64,000 bases of DNA from Vigna angularis (lineage: Eukaryota; Streptophyta; Magnoliopsida; Fabales; Fabaceae), in the NCBI RefSeq assembly GCF_016808095.1, contig NC_068977.1:28173364-28237363 (forward strand), read 5' to 3'. Within the stretch, counting starts at the first letter, position 1. The number at the start of each line of letters is the position of its first letter. The notes under the pieces were generated by a model that was not told the DNA's origin, made no database searches, and was given only the letters and a program-made list of their open reading frames with translations. Positions 37,637 through 48,758 of this stretch are shown piece after piece. The position numbers and the translations under genes were made by a program.

Positions 37637-38884
37637 TGATAATGACCAATTTTACTTCATTATCCAACATCAAATTGATGGAAATTGTCAACTCTTCCTT
37701 TACTTTTAGTCTTGTTTAACTCAATTTCTGTTGTTTGTAAGTGATTACTTTATAAGTTGTAATTAGCCCATTTGTTGGCTAATCCCCATTCAAAGAAGCT
37801 GGGATAAGCTACTCACCAATGAACATTACCAAAACCCAAGAAAAGAGAGAAGAGTAGCTGAAAAGATGAAGAACCAGGGCTGCTGCAGAGAGTCACGCCG
37901 GGCGCCTACTGGCCTAGGCGGCGCCGGGCGTGACAGTGCTGACCGAGGGCGCGCCTGGCGCCTGTCTGTCGGGCCGCCGGGCGCGACTTTTGCTGATGTG
38001 GCAGAAACGGCTTATTTAGTTCTGGAACGCGAAGGGGTTGGCATCTTTGGCAGCCCAGACGCGATTTCTACACCTTGGAGCAGCTGGAAGCGATCTTGGA
38101 GCTGTGGAAACACTTCTCCTTCCACCTTGGGTCTTCTCCCTTCTTCCATTTCATCAATTAGTAAGATCAAGCTCTCCATGACAATGGAGAGCTAGTTTCA
38201 TTATTGTTGGGGGTTGATGTAATCACGGATCTTTTGTGCTAATTACAGTTGAATTGATTGATTATATGTCTATTCCATTGATTTCTAGTGTTTAATTCCT
38301 TCTCTTAAAGCTTGTGATGTTGTGTTCCACCATTGCATGATTCTAGGGTTTGCTTGATATTGGGAAATGTTGTGTAAATCTGAAATTGGATTAAATACCT
38401 AAGGGAAATTGTATCTAGGGATAGAACTTGGACATTTGGTTGTCTTAAATCTCAACTCTTAAAGCGGATGAACTTGTTAAAGTTTCTAAGGAATTAGAGT
38501 TTAAGAAGTAAGTCTAGGCTCTTTCTACCAAGGGATTGGGTTGGAGTAATTTAGTTGATTGACATTGGATAATTAATGGAAAGAAAGTGAATTGTATGCG
38601 CAAAAGTGAAGTAGATGAGATCATACCCCCAATAATACCATTTCATACCATTTCTAATCACTCGCATTTCTAGCGTTTAAGTTATCAAAGATCAACTTTT
38701 ATCATTCCTGCATTATCTTTACTTTAATCGTATTAAAACCACAAAAATATGGAATCATTCTTTAGTCTAAATTAGTTAGATATTATACGACTGTCTAAGA
38801 CACGAGTCTCTTGGGAAACGATATCCGGTCTTACCGGTTTTATTACTTGAACGATTTGGTACACTTGCCAAAGTTACAACAACA
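37637..38884 (+). repeat. 5' LTR of the Athila element
   Basis: 1248 bp from TGATAATG to ACAACA. It differs from the 3' LTR at two positions that I can see: G at 38078 versus A at 49200, and A at 38434 versus C at 49556. It contains two GC-rich hairpin modules (about 37893-37936 and 37945-37987) and a perfect hairpin at 38170-38193. Confidence 0.97.
38170..38193 (+). other. Perfect 10-bp hairpin in the LTR
   Basis: Arms AGCTCTCCAT and ATGGAGAGCT are separated by GACA. The same hairpin is in the 3' LTR at 49292-49315. If it falls inside the transcript it would be a strong RNA structure, but the transcription start cannot be fixed from sequence alone. Confidence 0.85.
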
Positions 38885-38890
38885 AGTTTT

Positions 38891-38908
38891 TGGCGCCGTT
38901 GCCGGGGA
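38891..38908 (+). other. Primer-binding site of the Athila element
   Basis: TGGCGCCGTTGCCGGGGA begins six bases after the 5' LTR. It is the standard primer site of plant Athila/Tat elements, generally assigned to tRNA-Asp. Confidence 0.9.
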
Positions 38909-39046
38909 CCCGTGTTAAACTAGACTTTTGTGTGATTTTTAACCGATTTAGGCTTTATCTTTTTGTGTATAAGTTTCTATTTTATTGTAATTATTATCTT
39001 TATTTTTGGGCTGACTCGTGGCTCGAGTTTGGTTGTTTTCTAGTGT

Positions 39047-42000
39047 ATGCAGGGAAACATCCGTACAAGGAGAACTGTGTCATCTGAACCACTCCTTGTG
39101 GATCCTGAGATTGAGAAAGCAGCTAGAAGGAACAATAGTGACACTAGGAAACGAAAAGCTCTAGCAGCACAAGCCGCTCTTGAATCCTCAACTTCTTTCA
39201 ACAATCACATCATAGAATCTTTTGATTCTTCTTCTGTGAACGGGATGGCTGGCGCAGGACCACCTCCAAGGAGAACCATAGGGGACTCAATCACTTACAC
39301 AAGCCCGAGAAATTTCTCTAGCATTGTGAGGCCCACTATGAGTGACAAGTTGGCAGAAATGAAGCCTGCTCTACTCCAGCTCATCAGTTCAAACCAATTC
39401 TCTGGCCTGGACAATGAAGACCCCCATGCTCATTTGGTCACTTTCTATGAGCTATGTGGCACTATGGGTGTACAAGGGGAGGATGAAGAAGCATTGTACA
39501 TGAGACTCTTCCCATTTTCTCTGAATGGCAAAGCAAAGGCTTGGCTCCAGTCACAGCCTAATCAAAGTCTTACGAGCTGGGAGGATGTGGAATACAAATT
39601 TCTAGCACGCTTCTTTCCACCATTAAAGAGCACAGAGGTGAAAGCTGCCATTGCTACATTTGTCCAAGGAGTAGATGAACCACTTTGTGAAACATGGGAA
39701 AGATTTAAATCTTTATTGAGAAAGTGTCCCAGCCATGGATTCAGTCTAGAAATGCAAGTGCAAACTTTCTGTAATGGTTTGCAACCTCATACAAAGATGA
39801 TATTAGACGCATCCTTTGGTGGTTCAGTACTTTTTAAGACTGCTGATGAAGCCATTGCTGTGATAGAAAATATGGCTTCCACTGATTTGAGGAGCCAACA
39901 TGGGAGAATTCCAGCACAGAAGAGAGGAGTGTATGAACTGAGTGCCCAGGATGCACTACTTGCTCAAAACAAGCTTCTTTCTCAACAAATGGAGCTGTTA
40001 ACTCAAAGCATGGCTAAGTTACCTCAGCAGTTACAAGCACTGCAAGCTCATTCACAACCACATCAGCAAGTCATGAGATGTGATTTCTGTGGAGATGATC
40101 ATCCTAACGGTCATTGTCAAGTTCCTGGTAGTTCCCAATCTGAAGAAGTCAACTATATGGGGAACCAAGGACGTCAAAATTTCTTCAACAATCCTTTTCC
40201 TAATCCTGCAAATCAAGGATGGAGACAAGCACAGGGAGCTTCAGGTAGTAGAAATCCTTATCAACCTGGGCAACAGTATGCATCTCAAAATGACCGAACA
40301 GCAAAATTAGAAGATGCTTTGCAGATGCTTATACAGCAATCCATCCAAAATCAGAAAAACACTGACGCTTCAATCAAAAATTTAGAAGTGCAAGTAGGTC
40401 AGTTGGCCAAGCAATTGGCAAATCAACAGGGTGGTCAATTCTCTGCTAATACTCAAACAAATCCAAAGGAAGAATGCAAAGCTATAACCACCAGAAGTGG
40501 GAAGGAAATAAGAATATTTGAGGAAGAAAGTACAAGAAGAGAAGAGAAGAAAAAGATAGAAGAAGAAAATCAAAATGAAAGAGAAAATGAAGAAGAGGAT
40601 GTTAGAAAAGAAGAAGAGACTAATAAAAGACAAGAAAAAGAAATACCTCAAAAAGAAAAAGAAATAGTGAAACACCTTCCATATCCAAAGGTGTATACAA
40701 GAAAGGAGAAGGAGAAGCAATTTGAGCGATTCTTAGATATATTCAAGAAGCTGGAAATAAAAATTCCCTTCTCTGAAGCTCTTCAACAGATTCCAACCTA
40801 TTCTCGCTTCATGAAGGATTTACTCACGAAGAAGAAAAAGTACATTGAAGCAGAGACCATTGAAGTACAAGGCAACTGTAGTGCTATCATCCAAAAGCTT
40901 CTCCCACCTAAATTCAAAGATCCGGGTAGTTTTACTATTCCTTGCACTATAGGGAATCTAGCTATTGGGAAAGCTCTGATTGATTTGGGAGCAAGCATCA
41001 ATCTAATGCCCCTCTCTATGTTCAAAAAGATTGGAGAGTTAGATCTGAAACCTACAAGGATGACTTTACAATTAGCAGACAGATCTATTAAATACCCTCA
41101 TGGGGTGGTGGAAGATGTGCTTGTTAAAGTTGACAAATTTGTCTTTCCAGTGGACTTTGTAATAATGGAGATGGAGGAGGATACTGAGGTTCCTCTCATT
41201 CTGGGTAGACCATTCATGAAGACTGCAAGAGTTCTAATTGATGTAGATAATGGCAAACTCAAGGTGAGAGTACAGGATGAAGAAGTGAATTTCAATGTTT
41301 TTGAAGCTATGTCTCACCCCAATGATGATGAAGCATGTTTTCAAGTTGATGTTCTGGATGAGGTATGCTCAAATAATGAGAAAATAGCGTATGTTTCATC
41401 CCCTCTGGAGAAGACACTTATTGATGCTTGTGAAGCTCTTAATGGAGAAGAAGAAAAATTGATTGATGAATGCCTGACTAACTTGGATGCTCTGAAGGAA
41501 ATTCCCCCTCATGAAGCAAAGATTGAAGATATAAATTCCAAGGAAAAAGTCAAAGATGGCAAACTTGAGTTGAAAATGTTACCCCCTCATTTGAAGTATG
41601 TGTTTCTAGAAGAAGTTGGTAGCAAACCAGTCATCATCAGCAATTCTTTATCTCCTGCAGAAGAGGAGAAATTAATTGAAGTTCTCAAAGCCAATAAGGG
41701 AGCCATCGGGTGGTCAATATCTGATCTAAAAGGAATAAGTCCTTCTTACTGCATGCACAGGATATTCATGGAGGAGGATTTCAAACCAGTAGCTCAACCG
41801 CAGAGGAGATTGAACCCTGTAATGAAAGAAGAAGTTAGAAAAGAGGTTCTGAAATTGCTAGAAGCTGGAATCATATATCCTATTTCTGATAGCACATGGG
41901 TGAGTCCAGTACAGGTAGTGCCAAAGAAAGGTGGTATGACCGTAGTGTGTAATGATAAAAATGAGCTCATACCTACGAGAACAGTAACTGGGTGGAGGAT

Positions 42001-44467
42001 GTGCATTGACTATAGAAAGCTGAACAAGGCTACAAGGAAGGATCATTTTCCCCTTCCTTTCATGGATCAGATGTTAGAAAGGTTAGCTGGTCAAGCTTTC
42101 TATTGCTTCTTGGATGGTTATTCTGGTTATAACCAAATTGTGGTGGATCCTAAAGACCAAGAAAAGACTGCTTTTACTTGTCCTTTTGGTGTTTTCGCTT
42201 ACAGGAAGATGCCTTTTGGATTATGCAATGCACCAGCAACGTTTCAGAGATGTATGCAAGCCATTTTTGCTGACCTAGTGGAAAAATGCATTGAAGTATT
42301 TATGGATGACTTTTCAGTGTTTGGTAGCTCATTTAACTTGTGCCTATCAAACCTAGAGATTGTGCTTGAAAGATGCATTCAAACAAACCTTATTCTCAAT
42401 TGGGAAAAATGCCATTTCATGGTTACTGAAGGTATTGTTCTAGGTCATAAGATTTCTTCTAGAGGAATTGAAGTTGACAAAGCTAAAGTGGAAGTTATTG
42501 AAAAACTGCCACCACCAACAAATGTGAAAGGAATCAGAAGCTTTCTTGGTCATGCCGGTTTCTATAGAAGATTCATCAAAGATTTCTCCAAGATTGCCAA
42601 GTCACTCTGCAGCCTCTTAGTAAAAGACACTCCTTTTGTGTTGGATAAAGAGTGTCTAACTGCATTTAAGGTTCTCAAGGACAAGTTAATTTCTGCACCA
42701 GTGATAATTGGTCCAAATTGGGAACAAGAATTTGAGTTGATGTGTGACGCCAGTGATTATGCCATAGGTGCTGTCCTAGGCCAAAGAAGAGGAAAGGTGT
42801 TTCACAGCATTTATTATGCCAGCAAGGTGTTGAATGGAGCTCAATTGAACTATGCCACAACTGAGAAAGAATTCTTGGCAATAGTGTATGCATTAGAGAA
42901 GTTCAGACCTTATCTCATAGGATCAAAGGTGATTATTTACACTGATCATGCTGCTATCAAGTACTTGCTTACCAAGCCTGATTCCAAACCAAGATTGATA
43001 AGATGGGTTCTTATGTTGCAAGAATTTGATTTGGAGATCAGGGATAAGAAAGGAAGCGAAAATGTCATTGCGGATCATCTCTCAAGACTTGTCAATGATG
43101 AAGTTACAACTAAAGAAAGAGAAATCCGTGAAGAGTTTTATGATGAGAACTTGATGATGGTCCAACAAAGGCCTTGGTTTGCTGACATAGCTAATTTCAA
43201 AGCTGCGGGCATCCTTCCAGATGATCTTTCATGGCAACAAAAGAAGAAATTCCTAAATGATGCTAAGCAGTTTATTTGGGATGACCCCTATTTATTCAAA
43301 CTAGGAGCTGACAATCTCTTGAGGCGGTGTGTTACTGAAGAAGAATCAGCAGGAATCTTGTGGCATTGCCATAACTCACCCTATGGAGGACACTTCAATG
43401 GTGAAAGAACAGCTGCCAAAGTCCTCCAATCTGGATTTTACTGGCCTACTATATTCAAGGATGCTTATGCCCACGCCAAGCGTTGTGATAAATGTCAAAG
43501 AATGGGCACTATCTCAAGAAGGCATGAAATGCCACTACAAAACATCCTGGAAGTAGAGGTTTTTGATTGCTGGGGTATTGATTTTGTTGGTCCCCTACCT
43601 TCATCTTATACTAATGAGTATATTCTGGTTGCAGTGGACTATGTCAGCAAATGGGTGGAAGCAGTAGCATGTCAGAAGAATGATGCAACCACTGTGATTA
43701 AATTCTTGAGGAAGAATATATTCTCAAGATTTGGGGTGCCAAGAATTCTTATCAGCGATGGAGGATCACATTTCTGCAACTATCAGCTGGATAAGATACT
43801 AAAACACTATGAGGTGAAACATAAAGTTGCTTCCCCATATCACCCTCAAACCAATGGGCAAGCGGAAGTATCAAATAGAGAAATCAAGAGGATTCTTGAG
43901 AAAACTGTTTCTTCTTCAAGAAAGGATTGGTCATTAAAGCTGGATGATGCTCTGTGGGCTTATAGGACTGCAATGAAAACACCTGTTGGGATGACTCCCT
44001 TCCAACTAGTCTATGGCAAATCTTGTCATTTACCGGTGGAGATGGAACATAAAGCTTATTGGGCCCTGAAGTTCTTGAACTTTGATTCTACCTTGTCTGC
44101 AGAAAAGAGGAAGCTGCAATTACAGGAGTTGGAAGAAATGAGATTGACAGCTTATGATAACTCCAAGAATTACAAAGAGAAGGTCAAATTGTATCATGAC
44201 AAAAAGCTCTTAAAGAGAGAATTTCAACCTGGCCAACAAGTTCTCCTTTTCAATTCTAGATTCAAGATCTTTCAAGGAAAGTTGAAGTCAAAGTGGTCTG
44301 GACCCTTCACCATCAAGGAGGTAAAACCTCATGGAGCAGTCGAATTGGTTGACCCTACTTCAGATGATCCAGCAAGAAGTTGGGTGGTTAATGGGCAGAG
44401 ATTGAAACATTACCTAGGTGGTGAGATCCAACGTCTCACTACAATCATCCACCTCTCTGACCCTTGA
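39047..44467 (+). CDS. Athila gag-pol polyprotein, uninterrupted
   Basis: The frame is 1806 codons with no stop. Gag occupies about residues 85-290 ([16 protein letters not shown] region). A short zinc knuckle [13 protein letters not shown] starts at residue 345, and a very Glu/Lys-rich linker spans about 485-560. Protease has the lineage form DLGAS (Asp about 646). RT runs about 935-1130, with [18 protein letters not shown] and the FMDD box (Asp 1087 and 1088). RNase H starts at [13 protein letters not shown] (Asp about 1234) and includes TDHAAIKYL. Integrase has an HHCC finger (HCH to CDKCQ, about 1438-1485) and a core DD35E triad ([26 protein letters not shown]). There are exactly 35 residues between the second Asp and Glu. 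There is no C-terminal chromodomain. All catalytic residues I can check are present, so activity is plausible. Confidence 0.96.
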   Translation: MQGNIRTRRTVSSEPLLVDPEIEKAARRNNSDTRKRKALAAQAALESSTSFNNHIIESFDSSSVNGMAGAGPPPRRTIGDSITYTSPRNFSSIVRPTMSDKLAEMKPALLQLISSNQFSGLDNEDPHAHLVTFYELCGTMGVQGEDEEALYMRLFPFSLNGKAKAWLQSQPNQSLTSWEDVEYKFLARFFPPLKSTEVKAAIATFVQGVDEPLCETWERFKSLLRKCPSHGFSLEMQVQTFCNGLQPHTKMILDASFGGSVLFKTADEAIAVIENMASTDLRSQHGRIPAQKRGVYELSAQDALLAQNKLLSQQMELLTQSMAKLPQQLQALQAHSQPHQQVMRCDFCGDDHPNGHCQVPGSSQSEEVNYMGNQGRQNFFNNPFPNPANQGWRQAQGASGSRNPYQPGQQYASQNDRTAKLEDALQMLIQQSIQNQKNTDASIKNLEVQVGQLAKQLANQQGGQFSANTQTNPKEECKAITTRSGKEIRIFEEESTRREEKKKIEEENQNERENEEEDVRKEEETNKRQEKEIPQKEKEIVKHLPYPKVYTRKEKEKQFERFLDIFKKLEIKIPFSEALQQIPTYSRFMKDLLTKKKKYIEAETIEVQGNCSAIIQKLLPPKFKDPGSFTIPCTIGNLAIGKALIDLGASINLMPLSMFKKIGELDLKPTRMTLQLADRSIKYPHGVVEDVLVKVDKFVFPVDFVIMEMEEDTEVPLILGRPFMKTARVLIDVDNGKLKVRVQDEEVNFNVFEAMSHPNDDEACFQVDVLDEVCSNNEKIAYVSSPLEKTLIDACEALNGEEEKLIDECLTNLDALKEIPPHEAKIEDINSKEKVKDGKLELKMLPPHLKYVFLEEVGSKPVIISNSLSPAEEEKLIEVLKANKGAIGWSISDLKGISPSYCMHRIFMEEDFKPVAQPQRRLNPVMKEEVRKEVLKLLEAGIIYPISDSTWVSPVQVVPKKGGMTVVCNDKNELIPTRTVTGWRMCIDYRKLNKATRKDHFPLPFMDQMLERLAGQAFYCFLDGYSGYNQIVVDPKDQEKTAFTCPFGVFAYRKMPFGLCNAPATFQRCMQAIFADLVEKCIEVFMDDFSVFGSSFNLCLSNLEIVLERCIQTNLILNWEKCHFMVTEGIVLGHKISSRGIEVDKAKVEVIEKLPPPTNVKGIRSFLGHAGFYRRFIKDFSKIAKSLCSLLVKDTPFVLDKECLTAFKVLKDKLISAPVIIGPNWEQEFELMCDASDYAIGAVLGQRRGKVFHSIYYASKVLNGAQLNYATTEKEFLAIVYALEKFRPYLIGSKVIIYTDHAAIKYLLTKPDSKPRLIRWVLMLQEFDLEIRDKKGSENVIADHLSRLVNDEVTTKEREIREEFYDENLMMVQQRPWFADIANFKAAGILPDDLSWQQKKKFLNDAKQFIWDDPYLFKLGADNLLRRCVTEEESAGILWHCHNSPYGGHFNGERTAAKVLQSGFYWPTIFKDAYAHAKRCDKCQRMGTISRRHEMPLQNILEVEVFDCWGIDFVGPLPSSYTNEYILVAVDYVSKWVEAVACQKNDATTVIKFLRKNIFSRFGVPRILISDGGSHFCNYQLDKILKHYEVKHKVASPYHPQTNGQAEVSNREIKRILEKTVSSSRKDWSLKLDDALWAYRTAMKTPVGMTPFQLVYGKSCHLPVEMEHKAYWALKFLNFDSTLSAEKRKLQLQELEEMRLTAYDNSKNYKEKVKLYHDKKLLKREFQPGQQVLLFNSRFKIFQGKLKSKWSGPFTIKEVKPHGAVELVDPTSDDPARSWVVNGQRLKHYLGGEIQRLTTIIHLSDP

Positions 44468-44991
44468 GCTAAATGGTGTCAAGCTAATGACGTTAAACAA
44501 GCGCTTACTGGGAGGCAACCCAGTTTTCTAACCTTTTCTCTTGTGTGATTTTAATTCTTGAGTGTTGTTTGATTAGTTGATTGTTTGCTGTAATGTGTGG
44601 TGTAATTTAATTGTTTTTGAAGCATGTTTGTGTGAGGAACAACCAAGGTGATTTGTAGAGTTGATTGTTAAAATTGTGAAGGCTATAGTGAATTGATGTG
44701 AATAGGAGATATGAAACTGTTTTGGCTATTTTCTGGGCTGTTTTTACATGATTTCAAATTACCTTACTCAAGCCAAAAGCCAAAAATGTTGCCTAACTTG
44801 TGGAATTTTAAAGTTTTGAAAGAATGACTTCAATTTGCAACTTGAATATCAAATTCAATTCCTTAGGTTTTGAACAAGTTTGTTTAATGATAATATGAGA
44901 TTCTGGAGCATCTCAAGTGATTTGAAGTTCAAATTCTCAAAAACCCGAATTAGGTAGCTTAAAAACCAGTTTCTGCATAATTCTGCAGAAA

Positions 44992-46074
44992 CTCACGCCC
45001 GGCGCCTCCTGCACTGGGCGGCGCCTGGCGCCAGCTTGCACACTCTGACCATCATTTCTCAGATTCAGCATCTGGCTGGGTCACAATCCCACGCCCGGCG
45101 CCGCATGACCTAACAGGCGCCCGGCGCGACTTCTGCAGCAGATTTTTTCACTTAAGTCTGAGTGCACAGTGGGCTTGGCCTATCAAATTCTTTTCACCCC
45201 ACACTCACCCTAACACTCCCCTCAGTTCAGAAACTTCTCACACACACTATCACTCCTTCTAATTCTTCTCCACTTCACGGCCTCATCTATTTCTTCACTC
45301 TCCACCACCACACTCACTCCATTATCATAAATCTTCAACCTCCACACCTAATTGCTGCTGCCTCCATTGCTCATCATTCCTAACCACTCTCGGGCCATCT
45401 CAATCCAAGCACTCTCCAAATTCAAAAGTCTCAAAATCTAGCTAATCATCTTCTCTGCATATCAAGTAGGTTGTTCACTCTTTACTATGGCCATAATTTT
45501 CACAATGCCTGATCTTGGTTGTTTAGCTTTTAGAAGCTTTGATTTTGACCTAGGGTAGTTTAATTTCAGTTCAATTAGAGTGTTATTTGTGATAGCTGCT
45601 GCTTAGGACTCAAATTCTTGCTTTCATAGGCAGATTCGAACACACACACACAATCACAGTGGCTGGAATGCAGAATCTGGGTTTGCCCCAATTCTGCATG
45701 TCGCGCCAGGCGCCTGCTGGCTGATGCGGCGCCGGGCGCGACTTCCTCTGCCCAAGTTTGGCACTTTGTTGTGGTGTGTCCTGCAGCTTTTGTATGTTGT
45801 TTAAATGTTGTTTTTGATGAATTTTTGACTGAGCTGTGATTATATCTGAGTTTGACCTTTATTAAAGTAGCAAAAGTGTGTTGATTCATGGAGTTTTGCT
45901 TGTGCCTTGGCTATTGATGATTTGTTTTCACTGAGTTATGCATCATTACATCATCTAAAATTAATCTCATACACTCAAACTGAGCCAGCAGCTGAGAGGC
46001 CAAAAAGCTAGAATCTGCATAAAATGCTGTCACGCCCGGCGCCTACTGACTTGTGCGGCGCCCGGCGTGACCAC
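44992..46074 (+). repeat. Four GC-rich near-palindromic modules
   Basis: Modules lie at about 44992-45034, 45090-45131, 45701-45744 and 46030-46074. Each has a left arm (C)ACGCC-GGCGCC, a variable 9-14-nt centre and a right arm GGCGCC-GGCG(T/C)GA. Two further modules of the same kind are in each LTR. CTGCA or TTCTGCA lies close by in most copies. The middle base of the two arms is C/C or G/G, so each stem has one central mismatch. Confidence 0.9.
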
Positions 46075-46275
46075 CCCTGACAACAACCAGAATTTTTGTT
46101 GTTTTGCTGCTTTGGCTTCATTTCTTCACTGATCACGGCTTTTCTTTGATATGTTTTGACTGTGTGGTTTGTGTGCATACCATTGAAAGCATTTGGTACA
46201 TCATGATGTAAGCTAATGATGAATTTACTCATGAATCTAAACACATTTATCCTCTTGAACTCTACCTTATTTTGC

Positions 46276-46277
46276 AG
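46276..46277 (+). other. Candidate 3' splice site before ORF2
   Basis: A pyrimidine-rich stretch followed by TTTTGCAG ends two bases before the ORF2 ATG. This suggests a spliced subgenomic mRNA for ORF2. It is an inference; the donor is not identified. Confidence 0.45.
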
Positions 46278-46279
46278 CT

Positions 46280-47509
46280 ATGGCTTCTTCATCTGGGTTT
46301 AAGCGAACCAAGACTACTGCTGGTCTTAGGGAAAACAAAAGGAAGGAGAAGATATATTCTGCTATCTTCTTAACTCCAGAACATAAGAAGCACTTCTCCA
46401 ATGTTCAGAGCAGAAAACTCTTAATGGAGAGAAAAGTAACCCTCCTCCCTCAAGATGTGCCAGAATTCTCCAATGAGATTTTGGAGAGGCAATGAAGCTC
46501 CTTATGCACGTACCCAGAGCCCGCCAATATTGCAGTTGTCCAGGAGTTTTATGCCAATGCTAAATCCTTCTCTCCGGACTCAGAACCTTTCTGGAGCTAT
46601 GTGCGTGGTCAGCGGATATCATTTAGTGCTGACGCTATTACTGAGTTCCTAAACACAGAGTGGGAAGATGATGATGAGCTATGCGGGTACGCCGAGCTGA
46701 TGGCGACTGAGTTAGATCATGAAGAGATTGAACAGACCCTATGTATTGCAAGAGGATCATTTCAACGAAATAGGCAACAGCAACCTCTTCATATCAAGAG
46801 AGTGCACCTGCATTCTCTCAGCCGCCTATGGATGCCTCTGGTGCATTCCAACATTTCACCGTGCACGCATGTCTCTGACGTCACGGTTAACAGAGCGGTC
46901 CTCCTTTATGCCATTCTCACTGGACGCTCTGTGAACTTGGGGAAGCTAATCGCAAATGAGATACGCAACTGTGCGAATTCCACAAAAGCTCCCCTTGGAC
47001 ATCCCTCTCTTATCACCCATCTCTGCAAACAAGAAGGAGTGGACATCACTATTCCACCATTCGAGCATCCTAGGAGACCTATTGATATGGGGTATTATAC
47101 CCAATTTTGTTTGGATGCAGATGATGGAGTTGCCAGTCCACCACCCAGATCACCAAGGAGGCATGCCAGACAACGCCCTATCCCCAGACGTCCTCAGCCA
47201 CCACCACCAGCACCTACGTCCGATCCTTACCAGATGATGGACATGAGACTTGCACTGATTGAATCAAAGTTGGAGGCGGTGAACCGGATCGGTCAGGCCC
47301 ATGCAGAGATGATGAGGCATGTTTATGCAGCATCCCATCCGGGTTTTATGACATCCGACCAGTACAGCACCTTCGTTGCTTGGCCTGGGGACCAGTCCTT
47401 TCCTTCTGGGGGGGGTAGACCTCAGGATGGCACTGCTGCTATGGATGAGGATGATGATGACGAGGAGGAGGAGAACAATGATGAGGTAGATGAGGAGGAC
47501 TCAGACTGA
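46280..47509 (+). pseudogene. Athila ORF2 (PTPD protein) with one in-frame TGA
   Basis: A 409-codon frame, interrupted only by TGA at 46493-46495 (codon 72), continues in the same frame to a natural stop. The N-terminus is basic and Ser-rich. The central region matches the 'putative plant transposon protein' domain: PEPANIAVVQEFYANAKS, SYVRGQRISFSADAITEFL, a VNRAVLLYAILTGRSVNLGKLIANEI helix region and a HPSLITHLC block. A Pro/Arg-rich linker, a helical segment (MMDMRLALIESKLEAVNRI) and a very acidic Asp/Glu tail follow. The TGA sits where relatives usually have Trp, so a single G-to-A change explains it. It occupies the position of the env-like gene of Athila/Calypso elements, but I see no signal peptide or transmembrane segment. 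It could still be made as two parts or by readthrough. Confidence 0.85.
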
Positions 47510-48744
47510 TTGATGGGCCATCACAGCAGTAGTCGACCTTCTTTATTCTTCTTTTCATTTTTTCAGTCTTTATTTTACTTTTAGGAACCCTTTCATAAAC
47601 ATCTTCTATGCATTTGGTTTGACAGTATGAGTTGATGATATGTGACAATCTGGTTGTTATGCTTTCTTTATGTGATTGAATGTGTGGAAATAGTTGAGTT
47701 AATTGAGCATTTATTGTGGATGTTTTCACTGAGTTATGCTAATGCTTAGGGAATCAATTGCAGTCAATATTCATGACATTGTGTTTGGCAAAGTATGGAA
47801 TCTTGATTAACAGGGTGAGATTTAGTGCCTCATAATTTTTTGCTGTGTGATTGCTATCATGCTAGATCACAATTGACTTTGCCTGAGTTTCTAAGATTTG
47901 AACTATCTACTTGCTTGTTGAATTTGATCAAGGCATTCTTTTCTCACCTTACATATACATTAGCCATTCAACCACAAATGTAAAAAGATCTTTCCTCTTT
48001 GTACCTTAAGCTTATTGAAAATTCCCTGAACTTTTTTACCTTGAGCTGAATAGAACATGCATCTGCATTACAGGAGAATAGTCCAAGTTTGGGGGGAAAA
48101 TATGGTGTATTGAGAAAAAGACAAAGATGGAAAAGTAAGAAAAAGAGAATAAGAAAAGAGCTTAATGAAAAACAGTTGGGTATAAGTTTGAAATTGGTAA
48201 TAGTACATGAGGAGCAAAAAGAGAAGTTTATATGCATGAAGTGAATTACTTAATCTCTCAGCTCAAGATCCTTTGAATTCCAGAAAAACCATGATTCTTT
48301 CTTAGCCCAATCACAATACAAGCCAAACAAAGTCCTTGTGTTATCAACTTGCTTGTGATGTGTTTGATTTGATTGAAACGAAAGGCAAAGTTAAATTGTG
48401 TGATATTATGACTGCAGAATGAGCTTTATACACCCTTATACGCTAGTGCATTAGAGTGAAACACTTTCCAGGTGAGAATTGATTCCATACATCAAGTGAA
48501 ACACTCTGTCATGTTTGTTGATTTCTTTTGCACCCTTTGCATTGTGACCATAATTGTTGATAGGTGAACACCTCTGTTGTGCTTGATTGATGACAACTTA
48601 TATATCCATTATGTTCTTTCTATTAGATGCTAACGCAGGATTTTCACTTCTTGAACTTAAAGGATATCTCAAATTTGAAACCAATGCATTTGAATGATTG
48701 TATTTTAGGATAGTTACCTTTTGCTTGAGGACAAGCAAGGTTCT
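47510..48744 (+). other. 3' untranslated tail of the Athila element
   Basis: The tail is 1.2 kb without a gene. It ends in the TTGCTTGAGGACAAGCAAGG phrase common just before the PPT of Athila/Tat elements. Confidence 0.7.
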
Positions 48745-48758
48745 AAGTTTGGGGGAGT
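48745..48758 (+). other. Polypurine tract
   Basis: AAGTTTGGGGGAGT lies directly against the 3' LTR and would prime plus-strand DNA synthesis. Confidence 0.85.

Larger units (their letters stand above)
44468..46279 (+). other. Non-coding spacer between pol and ORF2
   Basis: The spacer is 1.8 kb with no conserved frame. It carries four GC-rich hairpin modules listed separately and ends in a splice-acceptor-like sequence beside the ORF2 start. Its length suggests ORF2 is not translated by simple readthrough. Confidence 0.7.

Noticed and set aside
37866..38195. 109-codon frame in the Athila LTR, repeated at 48988
   Set aside because: It arises from the GC-rich hairpin modules of the LTR and is broken by the single G/A difference in the other LTR.
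38890..39087. 65-codon frame starting at the PBS
   Set aside because: It covers the primer-binding site and leader, is in another frame from gag-pol and has no gag features.
40382..40720. 112-codon minus-strand frame with hydrophobic character
   Set aside because: It is the antisense of the Glu/Lys-rich linker of gag-pol; the apparent membrane segments are a codon-shadow effect.
46280..47509. Env-like glycoprotein reading of Athila ORF2
   Set aside because: The position fits, but there is no signal peptide, transmembrane segment or Cys pattern; the domain matches the plant transposon protein family instead.
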